DNA of 64,000 nucleotides, taken from the NCBI GenBank assembly GCA_024235755.1, contig JACKLV010000011.1:1-64000 (forward strand), read 5' to 3'. The position numbers and the translations under genes are program-made. The DNA is from Burkholderiales bacterium (GTDB lineage Bacteria > Pseudomonadota > Gammaproteobacteria > Burkholderiales > Nitrosomonadaceae). A model generated the notes under the pieces. That model worked only from the letters and a program-made list of their open reading frames with translations, ran no database searches and was not told where the DNA came from. Positions 1 through 8,510 of the stretch are shown piece by piece (positions within the stretch are counted from its first letter, which is position 1; each line of letters begins with the position of its first letter).

Positions 1-10
1 ATCTCTGCGT

Positions 11-34
11 TCACCCATCTCAACCAATGGGTGA
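11..34. repeat. Small inverted repeat at the left edge
   Basis: TCACCCAT (11-18) and ATGGGTGA (27-34) form a perfect 8-bp stem around an 8-nt loop. It lies downstream of the minus-strand TPR gene, so it could be part of its 3' end, but no run of T follows on that strand. Nothing else recognisable lies in positions 1-188. Confidence 0.3.
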
Positions 35-188
35 GATAATTTCCACAATAGCTTTTTTCCGGAGCTGTTGTTGTCTTTTAGACTATAGGAGTCACTCCAT
101 ACGCAGTCAACGGATCAACGGGGTCCTACAGTTAATCAATCAACGAGGTCACTAAACTGGTAATTTTGGGATGTTGATTGACACTCCA

Positions 189-1376
189 TTATTCTGGAGT
201 ATCGGATTTCTTTTCCTGCCCCTGCATATCCAACTGCAATTGCTGGTAATTTGCGCGCACACCTTTTGTATTCGGGTGGTTTTCTCCCAGGATTTTCTCA
301 AAAATCTTCAGCGCCTGCTCCAGGTGGCCATGGGATTTTTTATAGTCGCCCAGCGCATGCCACGCCCCGGCCAGGTTATTGTGGTATGTGGCAATCTGGA
401 GATGGTCTTGCCCGTAGGTTTTAATGTCGCTGGCCAGCGCTTGCTCCAGATAGACAATGGCCTTTTGATATTCATCCAATGCGTACCAGGCCATGCCCAG
501 ATTATTGCGGTCAATCGCCACATCGGGATGATCTTCGCCGTGGGTTTTGATGTCGCTGGCCAGCGCCTGTTCATAATAACCAATGGCTTTCTTGTATTCA
601 CCCAGCGCATCCCAGATCGTGCCCAGATTATTGCGGCTTGCCGCTACGGCGGGATGATCTTCGCCATGTGTTTCAAGAGTACTGGCCAGCACTCGTTCAT
701 AATACGCGGCTGCCTTTTTGTAGTCACCCATCGTCTGCGCCAGATCGGCCAGCGCTGACAGGTAGTCCATTCGCTCGGGCGCCAATTGCACGGCGCGCTG
801 GCACAACGTGAATGCGTGGCGAAAATGCAAGGCATCCTTGGCAATCTGGCAGCGCTGGTAGTGTGTTTCTGCGGTAACGTTATTGAAGACAGCCGACTGG
901 CTTTCCATCTGCTGCAACAATTGTCCGGCTTGCTGGTTATCGCCGTCGGCCAGCGCCTGTTGGGTTTGATTCAGTAGTTGACCGGATACTTGGCCGCGGA
1001 TGGATTCCAGTTGCCCGATACGATTTTGTAAATCTTCAATATGCGCCCGGTAGCCTTGCTCGATATGCTGCAAACGGTCCTGGATGGCATACAGCTGGGC
1101 TTCGTATTCCGAATGCTGTTGATTGTTAGCGAGTGCATTGACATAGCGTGTTTCGGTCTCCCTTTCCAGGCGTTTTAATCCGGCTTTGTATTGTTGCAAG
1201 GTCAATCCAATACGTATCTGATGTGCCCGAGCGGAACCGGTGGGTAAAACATCGTCACTGTTTGGGGTGAGAGTCTGTTCAACGCTGTCGACTGGCGTCT
1301 GACTATGACCCAATGGGCTGATGATGCCCAGCAAAATTAGCGCGACAAAGTAGCATTGATTTCGTAATCGCAACAT
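189..1376 (-). CDS. Exported or membrane-anchored TPR protein (kinesin-light-chain-type repeats)
   Basis: About 395 residues. A hydrophobic N-terminal segment (FVALILLGII) suggests a signal peptide or anchor. Next comes a charged, glutamine-rich region with coiled-coil character, then at least four tetratricopeptide units spaced about 42 residues apart, recognisable by GDYKKAAAYYE, GEYKKAIGYYE, DEYQKAIVYLE and GDYKKSHGHLE. The connecting phrase THGEDHP is typical of the TPR_10/TPR_12 kind. Such repeats bind proteins; no catalytic domain is visible, so the role is probably scaffolding in the periplasm, which is inference. The start is uncertain: in-frame candidates are GTG at 1406, ATG at 1391 and ATG at 1376. 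I chose 1376 because the signal-like sequence follows it directly. It lies downstream of dnaJ in the same direction, separated by a hairpin. Confidence 0.75.
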   Translation of the reverse strand: MLRLRNQCYFVALILLGIISPLGHSQTPVDSVEQTLTPNSDDVLPTGSARAHQIRIGLTLQQYKAGLKRLERETETRYVNALANNQQHSEYEAQLYAIQDRLQHIEQGYRAHIEDLQNRIGQLESIRGQVSGQLLNQTQQALADGDNQQAGQLLQQMESQSAVFNNVTAETHYQRCQIAKDALHFRHAFTLCQRAVQLAPERMDYLSALADLAQTMGDYKKAAAYYERVLASTLETHGEDHPAVAASRNNLGTIWDALGEYKKAIGYYEQALASDIKTHGEDHPDVAIDRNNLGMAWYALDEYQKAIVYLEQALASDIKTYGQDHLQIATYHNNLAGAWHALGDYKKSHGHLEQALKIFEKILGENHPNTKGVRANYQQLQLDMQGQEKKSDTPE

Positions 1377-1473
1377 TCTGCGCACCCACATGAAAAAAGT
1401 TTGCACCGTTGCCGGCAGGTTGTTGGGCGGCTTCGTTTATTGACAGAAGCCCATGAGTCGTTCAATGGAATGT

Positions 1474-1512
1474 AACTGCCGTACCGGACTGTGTTGAATC
1501 CGGGCGGCAGTT
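1474..1512. terminator. Hairpin between dnaJ and the TPR gene
   Basis: AACTGCCG (1474-1481) pairs with CGGCAGTT (1505-1512), and inside it CCGGA (1484-1488) pairs with TCCGG (1499-1503). The stem is strong and sits just after the dnaJ stop codon, but no clear U-tract follows on the minus strand. It may be a weak terminator or a 3' stabilising stem for the chaperone mRNA. Confidence 0.4.
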
Positions 1513-1536
1513 TATTCATTCTTTTCCGGCAGCTGT

Positions 1537-2652
1537 TCAGTCAGAAAAGAATTCGCGCGCTTTATCCATCCATGATTTGGCGCGCGGACTGTGGCGGGAA
1601 TTGTCTTTCTGGCTGATTGTTTCAAGTTCTTCGAGTAATTCTTTTTGACGCGCAGTCAGTTTGACAGGCGTTTCAACGACTACATGGCAAAGCAGGTCTC
1701 CTTTGGCGTGGCTTCGCACACCTTTAATGCCTTTGCCGCGCAAGCGGAAAATCTTGCCGGTCTGCGTTTCGGCAGGCACTTTGATGCGCGCGTGCCCTTC
1801 CAGCGTCGGCACTTCGATTTCACCCCCCAACGCCGCTGTGGTGAAACTGATGGGAATCTCGCAATGCAGGTGGTCGCCATCGCGCTGAAAAACCGGGTGT
1901 GAAGCCAGATGAATCACGACATACAGATCGCCCGGCGGGCCGCCATTGACGCCGGCTTCGCCTTCACCGCCAACACGAATCCGGTCGCCATCATCGACAC
2001 CCGCCGGTATTTTCACGTTCAGGGTTTTATGCCGTTTCACGCGACCGGTACCATGACAGGTATTGCAGGGATCAGTGATAATTTTACCGTTGCCGTGACA
2101 TTTGGGGCAGGTCTGCTGAATCGAAAAAAACCCCTGCTGCATTCTGACCTGGCCATGGCCGTGACAGGTCGGGCAGGTTTGGGGTTTGCTGCCCGGCTTG
2201 CTGCCTTCTCCATGACAGGCGTCACAGGTATCCATGGTCGGAATACGGATTTTGGTTTCAGTACCGTGGGCGGCGTTTTCCAGAGAAATCTCCAGGCTGT
2301 AACGTAAATCCGAGCCTCTGTGCACGCTCGAACGTCCGCCGCGTCCGCCAAAAATATCGCCGAATATGTCTCCAAAAGCTTCGGCAAAACCTTGTGCGCC
2401 GCCGGCTCCAGCGCCTGCTGTGCTTGCATCAACGCCCGCATGGCCGAACTGATCATAGGCAGCGCGTTTATTCGGGTCGGATAAAATTTCGTAAGCCTCC
2501 TTGGCTTCCTTGAATAATTCTTCCGATTTTGCATCGCCCGCATTACGGTCCGGGTGATGCTTCATTGCCAATTTCCGATAGGCCTTCTTTATTGTACTGT
2601 CGTCAGCATCACGGTTGATGCCCAGAATTTCATAATAGTCGCGCTTAGCCAT
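1537..2652 (-). CDS. dnaJ: Chaperone protein DnaJ (Hsp40)
   Basis: 371 residues, the usual length. DnaJ delivers unfolded substrates to DnaK and stimulates its ATPase in the cytoplasm. The J domain occupies about residues 1-70 with the essential HPD motif (KHHPDRN). A Gly/Phe-rich linker follows, then the zinc-finger region with four CxxCxGxG motifs (CDACHGEG, CPTCHGHG, CPKCHGNG, CNTCHGTG), then the C-terminal substrate-binding domains. It is the last gene of grpE-dnaK-dnaJ on the minus strand, 151 bp after dnaK. That gap holds a long imperfect hairpin which may reduce read-through. No strong Shine-Dalgarno sequence is visible before the ATG. Confidence 0.98.
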   Translation of the reverse strand: MAKRDYYEILGINRDADDSTIKKAYRKLAMKHHPDRNAGDAKSEELFKEAKEAYEILSDPNKRAAYDQFGHAGVDASTAGAGAGGAQGFAEAFGDIFGDIFGGRGGRSSVHRGSDLRYSLEISLENAAHGTETKIRIPTMDTCDACHGEGSKPGSKPQTCPTCHGHGQVRMQQGFFSIQQTCPKCHGNGKIITDPCNTCHGTGRVKRHKTLNVKIPAGVDDGDRIRVGGEGEAGVNGGPPGDLYVVIHLASHPVFQRDGDHLHCEIPISFTTAALGGEIEVPTLEGHARIKVPAETQTGKIFRLRGKGIKGVRSHAKGDLLCHVVVETPVKLTARQKELLEELETISQKDNSRHSPRAKSWMDKAREFFSD

Positions 2653-2732
2653 GTTTAGTTTCTATACCACCGTCATTTGAGTTCTGATACCAACTTTTCG
2701 AATACACAACATTTTACAAACAAATACCAAAA

Positions 2733-2779
2733 CGCAGAGCACGGAAAAGAACTTTTTATGTCCTTTTTTCGTCTCTGCG
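2733..2779. terminator. Long imperfect hairpin in the dnaK-dnaJ gap
   Basis: CGCAGAG (2733-2739) pairs with CTCTGCG (2773-2779). Between them an A/G-rich strand and a T/C-rich strand also pair imperfectly, extending the stem through most of the 47-nt element. On the minus strand the stem is followed by TTTT. This could be a partial terminator or processing stem lowering dnaJ relative to dnaK, or a small dispersed repeat; a similar TCTCTGCG string starts the window. Confidence 0.4.
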
Positions 2780-2803
2780 CTTGTGGCAGGCGATCAATAA
2801 AAT

Positions 2804-4732
2804 TTATTTCTTATCCTTAACTTCCTCAAACTCTGCATCGACAACTTCGCCTTCTACAGATTTCTCGCCGCTTTCTGAAGAGGATGCTCCTGCTCCCGCT
2901 CCGGATGGCTGCTCTTGGTTTTGATACATTTTTTCAGCCAGCTTATGCGAAGCCTCTGTCAAAGCCTGGGTTTTTGCATCGATCTCATCTTTATTGTCCG
3001 ACTTCAATGCTTCTTCTGCATCCTTCAACGCTGCTTCGATTTTTGATTTTTCGTCATCATCCAGCTGATCGCCATGATCTTTTAATGACTTTCTAACGGA
3101 GTGAATGATGGCGTCACACTGATTACGGCTGGAGACCAGTTCCAGAATTTTGTGATCCTCTTCGGCATGCGCCTCGGCGTCCTTAACCATGCGGTCGATT
3201 TCGTCCTCCGACAACCCTGAGCTGGCCTGAATCTTGATTTTGTTTTCCTTGCCAGTCGCTTTGTCTTTCGCTGATACATGCAAGATTCCGTTGGCATCAA
3301 TATCAAATGCGACCTCAATCTGCGGCATTCCACGCGGTGACGGTGGTATATCCGTCAAATTGAATTGACCCAGGCTTTTGTTGCCGGAAGCCATTTCACG
3401 CTCACCTTGCAACACATGAATGGTGACCGCCGTCTGATTGTCCTCCGCGGTTGAAAAAACTTGCTGCGCTTTGGTCGGAATCGTCGTGTTTTTAGGAATC
3501 AGTTTGGTCATGACGCCACCCAGTGTCTCAATACCGAGTGACAGCGGCGTCACATCAAGCAGCAAGACATCTTTGACATCGCCTTGCAGCACGCCGCCCT
3601 GAATTGCGGCACCCACTGCGACTGCTTCATCCGGATTGACGTCCTTACGGGGATCTTTGCCAAAAATCTCTTTGACCTTTTCCTGAACCTTCGGCATCCG
3701 GGTTTGACCGCCAACTAAAATGACATCATCAATTTCCGATGCCGTCACACCTGCGTCTTTCATCGCAATACGGCAGGGTTCCGCTGTACGCTCAATCAGT
3801 TCTTCAACCAGACTTTCAAGCTTGGCGCGAGTGATTTTGATCGCCATATGCTTAGGTCCGCTTGCATCTGCTGTGATATACGGCAGATTCACCTCGGTTT
3901 GCTGGCTGGAAGACAATTCAATTTTGGTTTTTTCCGCAGCGTCTTTCAAACGTTGCAGCGCCAGCATGTCCTGTTTCAGATCAATGCCGTTCTCTTTTTT
4001 GAACTCGTTAACCAGATATTCGATAACACGTGAATCGAAATCTTCACCGCCCAGGAAAGTATCGCCGTTGGTCGCCAGTACTTCAAACTGATGTTCGCCT
4101 TCAACTTCGGCAATTTCGATAATGGAGATGTCGAACGTACCGCCGCCAAGATCGTATACTGCGATTTTACGGTCTCCTTCTTTTTTATCCAGGCCAAACG
4201 CCAATGCAGCGGCTGTTGGTTCATTAATAATCCGTTTGACTTCCAAACCGGCAATTTTGCCAGCATCCTTGGTGGCTTGGCGCTGAGAGTCATTGAAATA
4301 CGCTGGAACAGTGATCACCGCTTCGGTCACCGTTTCGCCAAGGTAATCTTCCGCCGTTTTTTTCATCTTTTTCAATACTTGCGCAGAAACTTCCGGCGGC
4401 GCTATTTTTTTGTCGCGCACTTCAACCCAGGCGTCGTTATTACTGGCCTTGATGATTTTATAGGGCACCATTTTGATATCTTTTTGCACCATATCCTCGT
4501 CAAAACGGCGGCCAATCAGGCGTTTTACTGCAAACAGAGTATTTTGGGGATTTGTAACCGCCTGGCGTTTGGCTGATGCGCCAACCAGAATCTCGTTGTC
4601 TTCAGTATAGGCAACGATCGACGGCGTTGTACGGGTTCCCTCCGAGTTTTCTATCACTTTGGGTTTGCCGCTTTCCATAATCGCCACACAGGAATTGGTC
4701 GTACCCAGATCGATACCAATAATTTTTGCCAT
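2804..4732 (-). CDS. dnaK: Chaperone protein DnaK (Hsp70)
   Basis: 642 residues, full length. ATP-dependent cytoplasmic chaperone working with DnaJ and GrpE. The N-terminal nucleotide-binding domain starts with GIDLGTTNSCVA and carries the family motifs VPAYFNDSQRQATKDAG, IAVYDLGGGTFDIS and ILVGGQTRMPKV. The substrate-binding domain begins after DVTPLSLGIETLGG, and the helical lid ends in a Gly/Ser/Ala-rich tail with an acidic end (EVVDAEFEEVKDKK), the usual bacterial form. The ATG at 4732 has AAGGA about 8 nt upstream. A near-consensus sigma-32 promoter lies directly upstream, so dnaK can be transcribed separately from grpE. Confidence 0.99.
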   Translation of the reverse strand: MAKIIGIDLGTTNSCVAIMESGKPKVIENSEGTRTTPSIVAYTEDNEILVGASAKRQAVTNPQNTLFAVKRLIGRRFDEDMVQKDIKMVPYKIIKASNNDAWVEVRDKKIAPPEVSAQVLKKMKKTAEDYLGETVTEAVITVPAYFNDSQRQATKDAGKIAGLEVKRIINEPTAAALAFGLDKKEGDRKIAVYDLGGGTFDISIIEIAEVEGEHQFEVLATNGDTFLGGEDFDSRVIEYLVNEFKKENGIDLKQDMLALQRLKDAAEKTKIELSSSQQTEVNLPYITADASGPKHMAIKITRAKLESLVEELIERTAEPCRIAMKDAGVTASEIDDVILVGGQTRMPKVQEKVKEIFGKDPRKDVNPDEAVAVGAAIQGGVLQGDVKDVLLLDVTPLSLGIETLGGVMTKLIPKNTTIPTKAQQVFSTAEDNQTAVTIHVLQGEREMASGNKSLGQFNLTDIPPSPRGMPQIEVAFDIDANGILHVSAKDKATGKENKIKIQASSGLSEDEIDRMVKDAEAHAEEDHKILELVSSRNQCDAIIHSVRKSLKDHGDQLDDDEKSKIEAALKDAEEALKSDNKDEIDAKTQALTEASHKLAEKMYQNQEQPSGAGAGASSSESGEKSVEGEVVDAEFEEVKDKK

Positions 4733-4772
4733 GTTTAGATCCTTATAAAAAACTGTCTATGAATTAATCAGA

Positions 4773-4801
4773 TAAATGGAGATGTATTGTTAAATTTCAA
4801 G
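4773..4801 (-). promoter_or_regulatory. Sigma-32 heat-shock promoter of dnaK
   Basis: On the minus strand CTTGAAA (4801-4795) is followed after 13 nt by CTCCATTTA (4781-4773). The sigma-32 consensus is CTTGAAA, 11-16 nt, CCCCATnT, so the -35 is perfect and the -10 has one mismatch. It sits just past the grpE stop codon, about 40 nt before the dnaK ATG. Confidence 0.8.
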
Positions 4802-4806
4802 CTGGA

Positions 4807-5418
4807 TCAGGCATCTTTTGCCTTGGAAACCATCACGAGCGCAGGACGAATCACTCTGTCATGCAGCTTGTAGCCCTTTTGCATCACCTGCACCACGGTA
4901 TTTGGCTCTTGCTCGGAATCGACGGTACACATCGCCTGATGCTGATGCGGATCGAATTTCTCACCCACCGGATCAATCACAGCGATATTGAATTTGTTAA
5001 ACACCGTGGTCAATTGTTTTTGTGTCAGCTCCATGCCGTTTTTGTAATTTTCAACGTTGGCGTTATCAACCGCCAATGCGGCTTCCAGGCTATCCATGAC
5101 AGTCAGCAATTCAGTAGAAAAATTCTCAACCGCATACTTATGTGCATTGGCGACATCGTTCTGTGCACGCTTACGGATATTCTCGGTTTCCGCCTTCGCA
5201 CGCATCCAGGCATCATGATGTTCGGCAGCCTTGATTTCAGCAGCCTTCAATAATTGCTCCAGATCAGGCTGCGCTTCTGACGGCGTTTCATTCTCCCCTG
5301 TCACATGTGCAACCTGTATTGTTTCATCAACCGCTTCAGATGAATCAATATGTTGATTATCTGACGCATTCTCAGACTCATTCGGCTGTGTATCTTGCGG
5401 ATTCTGTGAGTTTTGCAT
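4807..5418 (-). CDS. grpE: Nucleotide exchange factor GrpE
   Basis: 203 residues. GrpE is a dimeric cytoplasmic protein that releases ADP from DnaK. The N-terminal 55 residues are acidic and disordered. A long coiled coil follows (LEQLLKAAEIKAAEHHDAWM, AKAETENIRKRAQND), then the C-terminal beta domain with the family signature region ending in KGYKLHDRVIRPALVMV. It heads the grpE-dnaK-dnaJ operon. No hrcA gene or CIRCE element is present next to it, and control appears to be by sigma-32. The start codon is decided by the strong AGGAGGAG 4 nt upstream, but that Shine-Dalgarno sequence lies inside a stable hairpin. Confidence 0.98.
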   Translation of the reverse strand: MQNSQNPQDTQPNESENASDNQHIDSSEAVDETIQVAHVTGENETPSEAQPDLEQLLKAAEIKAAEHHDAWMRAKAETENIRKRAQNDVANAHKYAVENFSTELLTVMDSLEAALAVDNANVENYKNGMELTQKQLTTVFNKFNIAVIDPVGEKFDPHQHQAMCTVDSEQEPNTVVQVMQKGYKLHDRVIRPALVMVSKAKDA

Positions 5419-5422
5419 CGCT

Positions 5423-5444
5423 CCTCCTAATGATTATCAGGAGG
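5423..5444 (-). promoter_or_regulatory. Hairpin sequestering the grpE Shine-Dalgarno sequence
   Basis: Read on the minus strand, CCTCCTGAT pairs with ATTAGGAGG around the tetraloop AATC: nine pairs, one of them G-U. The 3' arm contains the whole Shine-Dalgarno sequence AGGAGG of grpE. The element starts at the base next to the -10 box of the sigma-32 promoter. An mRNA started further upstream would have a closed ribosome site; one started within the 5' arm would not. Thermometer-like or promoter-dependent control is inference; the pairing is directly visible. Confidence 0.6.
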
Positions 5445-5472
5445 TAATTGGGACAATTCTCGGGATTTCAAG
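5445..5472 (-). promoter_or_regulatory. Sigma-32 heat-shock promoter of grpE
   Basis: On the minus strand CTTGAAA (5472-5466) is followed after 13 nt by CCCAATTA (5452-5445), a perfect sigma-32 -35 and a partial match to the CCCCATnT -10. It is 27 nt from the grpE start codon, so the leader would be very short. Confidence 0.65.
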
Positions 5473-5547
5473 TTTTTTGTGAAAAATTTTATCGGCGCGG
5501 TTAATAACGAATGACTAGCTGAAAAACTGTTTGACAATATTGGTCGA

Positions 5548-6927
5548 TTAATTCGCTGTTATTTTATGCGCCAGTTTGCCGGCATAACCAATGTAATCTT
5601 GCGGTGTCATAGCGAGTAATCGATTTTTTTCTGCTTCAGGAATCGGCAAATTGCGAATAAATTGATGAATGACTTCCCGGGTAATGCCATGCTTGCCACG
5701 CGTTAACGCTTTCAATTGTTCATAGGGATTCGCAATGGCATAGCGCCGCATAACCGTCTGGATCGGCTCGGCCAGCACTTCCCAAGCATTGTTCAGATCG
5801 TGCGACAGCTGGTCCGGATTGGCCTCCAGTTTATTCAGCCCTTTGGCACAGGAATCGTAGGCAAGTAATGTATGACCCAATGCCACACCCATGTTGCGCA
5901 GCACAGTTGAATCGGTCAAATCCCGTTGCCAGCGAGAAATTGGAAGTTTCTCGCTCAAATGTCTAAGCAATACATTGGCAATACCCAGATTGCCTTCCGC
6001 GTTCTCAAAATCAATGGGATTGACTTTATGCGGCATGGTCGAGGAGCCGACTTCATCTGCTTTCGTTTTCTGCTTGAAGTAGCCGAGCGAGATATATCCC
6101 CAAATATCGCGATTCAAATCCAGCAAAATCGTGTTAATGCGCGCATAGGCGTCGAACAGTTCCGCAATCGTGTCGTGCGGCTCAATCTGAGTGGTATAGG
6201 GGTTGAATGTCAACCCGAGCGATTCTACAAATGAACGCGCGAAATGTTCCCAGTCCAGATCCGGGTAAGCAGACAGGTGCGCATTGTAATTTCCGACTGC
6301 GCCATTGATTTTACCTAGGATGGCCACTTCCAATAGCTGCTTTTTTGTGCGTTGCAAGCGATAAACGAAATTGGCAGTTTCTTTGCCAAGCGTCGTCGGT
6401 GTCGCAGGCTGGCCATGCGTTCGTGCCAGCATAGGATAATCCGCCAGTTTATGCGCCAGCTCGACCAGTTTGCTGATAATTGCATCCAGTGCGGGCAGCA
6501 TCACCTGATCAAGGCTGTTTTTCAGCATCAGGCCGTGCGACAGATTATTGATATCCTCGGAGGTACAGGCGAAATGAATAAATTCCGCCGCGCTGGTTAT
6601 TTCATTGTTATTCGCCAGTGTCTGCTTCAACCAGTATTCCACCGCCTTGACATCGTGATTGGTTGTTGCTTCAATCTTCTTTACCGCCTCGGCGTCTGAC
6701 ACCGAAAATTTTGCGACTAGATGATCGAGTTGTTCACGGGTTTTATCCGAAAACGGTTGTATTTCGGCGATCGTCGGTTCATTACTCAACGCCCTAAGCC
6801 AAGCCACTTCAACCTGAATACGAAAGCGTATTAGCGCAAATTCGCTGAAATACGATTGCAAAGACGCTACTTTTTTTTGATATCTGCCATCCAATGGCGA
6901 CAGGGCAGTAATGGGGGAGCAGTGCAT
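5548..6927 (-). CDS. purB: Adenylosuccinate lyase PurB
   Basis: 459 residues from the ATG at 6927. It catalyses two beta-eliminations in purine synthesis: SAICAR to AICAR plus fumarate, and adenylosuccinate to AMP plus fumarate. The fumarase/aspartase superfamily signature is clear (SSTMPHKVNPIDFEN), as are the catalytic-histidine region (ARTHGQPATPTTLGKE) and TSEDINNLSHGL. The N-terminus ITALSPLDGRYQKKV matches the long bacterial PurB type. An open frame extends 18 codons further upstream to 6981, but GAGG lies 5 nt before the ATG at 6927, which starts at the conserved position. It is separated from grpE by the heat-shock promoter. Confidence 0.97.
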   Translation of the reverse strand: MHCSPITALSPLDGRYQKKVASLQSYFSEFALIRFRIQVEVAWLRALSNEPTIAEIQPFSDKTREQLDHLVAKFSVSDAEAVKKIEATTNHDVKAVEYWLKQTLANNNEITSAAEFIHFACTSEDINNLSHGLMLKNSLDQVMLPALDAIISKLVELAHKLADYPMLARTHGQPATPTTLGKETANFVYRLQRTKKQLLEVAILGKINGAVGNYNAHLSAYPDLDWEHFARSFVESLGLTFNPYTTQIEPHDTIAELFDAYARINTILLDLNRDIWGYISLGYFKQKTKADEVGSSTMPHKVNPIDFENAEGNLGIANVLLRHLSEKLPISRWQRDLTDSTVLRNMGVALGHTLLAYDSCAKGLNKLEANPDQLSHDLNNAWEVLAEPIQTVMRRYAIANPYEQLKALTRGKHGITREVIHQFIRNLPIPEAEKNRLLAMTPQDYIGYAGKLAHKITAN

Positions 6928-7076
6928 AACATCCTCATATCGATCAAAAGCAATGAAGACGCAGATTTTAACATGCCGCAACCTGGCGATAATATGGTTT
7001 TACACCCACCACTGGATTCAATACTACCTAGTACCCAATCCATAGGATATTGCCAGGTGCAGCACAATCAATAAAA

Positions 7077-7955
7077 TCAGAAACTGGAACTTGTATTGGG
7101 AACGGGTACAAAACTGCCGTTCGTATTGACCCAAGTTTCCCCTGTTACCAGGTTATTGATTACCGCCGCATCGGAAGCAAAACAATCCGATACCTGCTGA
7201 CTGATGCTGGAGGAAACTGTTGTCACTGTCACTGGCGGATCTATTGTTATACCGAAACCACTTGGGAGAAGTGATAGTTGATTGGTCAGATCATAACAAA
7301 CATTGCTATTAACTACCAGATTGACCATCTCCGCTGGTGCTTCAATGATACAGCTTGATGAATTTTGCATAAAAGAATCCAGTGGGTTTGGAAAGCCTGG
7401 CGAGTCGATTGTAATACCCGTTGTTTGAAATGAAGTCACTTCAACGGTGCTTAACACTGAAATGCCGGTCGGATTTAATGGAATGGGCGCTTCGCAAAAA
7501 TCGGCGCTTTCCGGATTGTCAATGACAATACACTGACCGTTCGTCGTAATATTGACTACGTTGCCGCTCTGGGTGACTACCATACCCTGCGGAAGATCTG
7601 ACGTTTCACTGCATGCTGGAACACTTCCGTTACCCCCTTCGCCTTGTATTTGCCCCAGAAGATTGGGCAGTGTGGCGATAAATGTCGGGCTTGCCGTTCC
7701 CCATGGCCCACCCAGCACATACACTTCATCATTTTTGATGCCCGTATAAATTCCGGTTGACGGATAAAATCTGAATGCCCAGGGATCAATCATCTGGGTC
7801 GTTCGATGTTCCGGAAATAGCTCGGGAAAATTGTTTTCAGCCCAATTGAAAACTGTTTCAATTTCGCTGGTCGTTGCGGCAGAAGCCGGATTGATGCCAA
7901 ACAGCGATCCAAACAAACATACTGTTGCTACCCAGGTCTTGATGTTTCGTTTCAT
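7077..7955 (-). CDS. Secreted protein of unknown function
   Basis: 292 residues with a clear Sec signal peptide (VCLFGSLFG... cleaved near NPASAA). The N-terminal domain (about residues 28-100) carries FNWAENNFPELFPEH, YPSTGIYTGI and VYVLGGPWG, a pattern I have seen in exported proteins of betaproteobacteria without a known function. The rest is rich in Ser, Thr, Val and Asn and has several cysteines (VPACSE, GQCIV, ADFCEAP, SSSCII, SNVCYD, SDCFAS), which suggests disulfides in the periplasm or outside the cell. An excellent AAAGGAGG lies 5 nt before the ATG. No function is assigned; it could be a surface or adhesion-related protein. Confidence 0.75.
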   Translation of the reverse strand: MKRNIKTWVATVCLFGSLFGINPASAATTSEIETVFNWAENNFPELFPEHRTTQMIDPWAFRFYPSTGIYTGIKNDEVYVLGGPWGTASPTFIATLPNLLGQIQGEGGNGSVPACSETSDLPQGMVVTQSGNVVNITTNGQCIVIDNPESADFCEAPIPLNPTGISVLSTVEVTSFQTTGITIDSPGFPNPLDSFMQNSSSCIIEAPAEMVNLVVNSNVCYDLTNQLSLLPSGFGITIDPPVTVTTVSSSISQQVSDCFASDAAVINNLVTGETWVNTNGSFVPVPNTSSSF

Positions 7956-8019
7956 AAGAACCTCCTTTAAAAATCTTTTATCAAATCACCTTTTGAAAAG
8001 ATATCAGCATTGCATGGTG

Positions 8020-8436
8020 TTATTTGATTGCATAGTCGGCAACCCGCCAAACAACATCTTTTTCTTTTGCGAGCGTGACTGTCTCTAATGCTAACGTCCG
8101 ATCTTTGAAAGTCGTGTAAAACTGGAGCACAACATATTCGCCTTCAGGTAATCCAGACAGTTTTTTCGCCTGACCTGCGGTCGCAATGTATCTGGCTTCC
8201 ATTGCGCCAAGCGGCTTTCTGATCTCGTTGGCTTTCTTAAGCCAATCAGCTTCAGTCATTTTTTTTTGAAAGTGCGCAGATGAATTTCTCCAGCTTTCCG
8301 CGTAGCGACCCTCATCGTTAAGTCCCAACCAAGCACGTGCGCTGCTTTCGATTTCCTCGAGAAAATTCTGCTCATCAGCGCTGGCCATATTTGCACATAC
8401 AATCAAAATCCACAGCACCATTAATTGCTTCAACAT
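8020..8436 (-). CDS. DUF4019-type exported protein
   Basis: 138 residues from the ATG at 8436, which GAGGTG precedes by 5 nt; the open frame runs further to 8541, but that extension overlaps mnmA and has no start signal. A short hydrophobic leader (MVLWILIVCANMASA) marks it as exported. The mature part has the pattern of the DUF4019 family: an N-terminal helix (SARAWLGLNDEGRYAESWRN), RKPLGAMEAR in the middle and a C-terminal beta sheet (EYVVLQFYTTF, VWRVADYAI). Family function is unknown. It follows mnmA on the same strand and may be co-transcribed. Confidence 0.75.
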   Translation of the reverse strand: MLKQLMVLWILIVCANMASADEQNFLEEIESSARAWLGLNDEGRYAESWRNSSAHFQKKMTEADWLKKANEIRKPLGAMEARYIATAGQAKKLSGLPEGEYVVLQFYTTFKDRTLALETVTLAKEKDVVWRVADYAIK

Positions 8437-8510
8437 TCGACACCTCGATAAGTCATTCAATATTATATTGTTTAATTTATATTCAAAACTAACACGATCA
8501 TCCGGCAAAC

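Noticed and set aside
4091..4576. 161-residue open frame opposite dnaK
   Set aside because: Antisense shadow of a highly conserved gene; no independent start or family.
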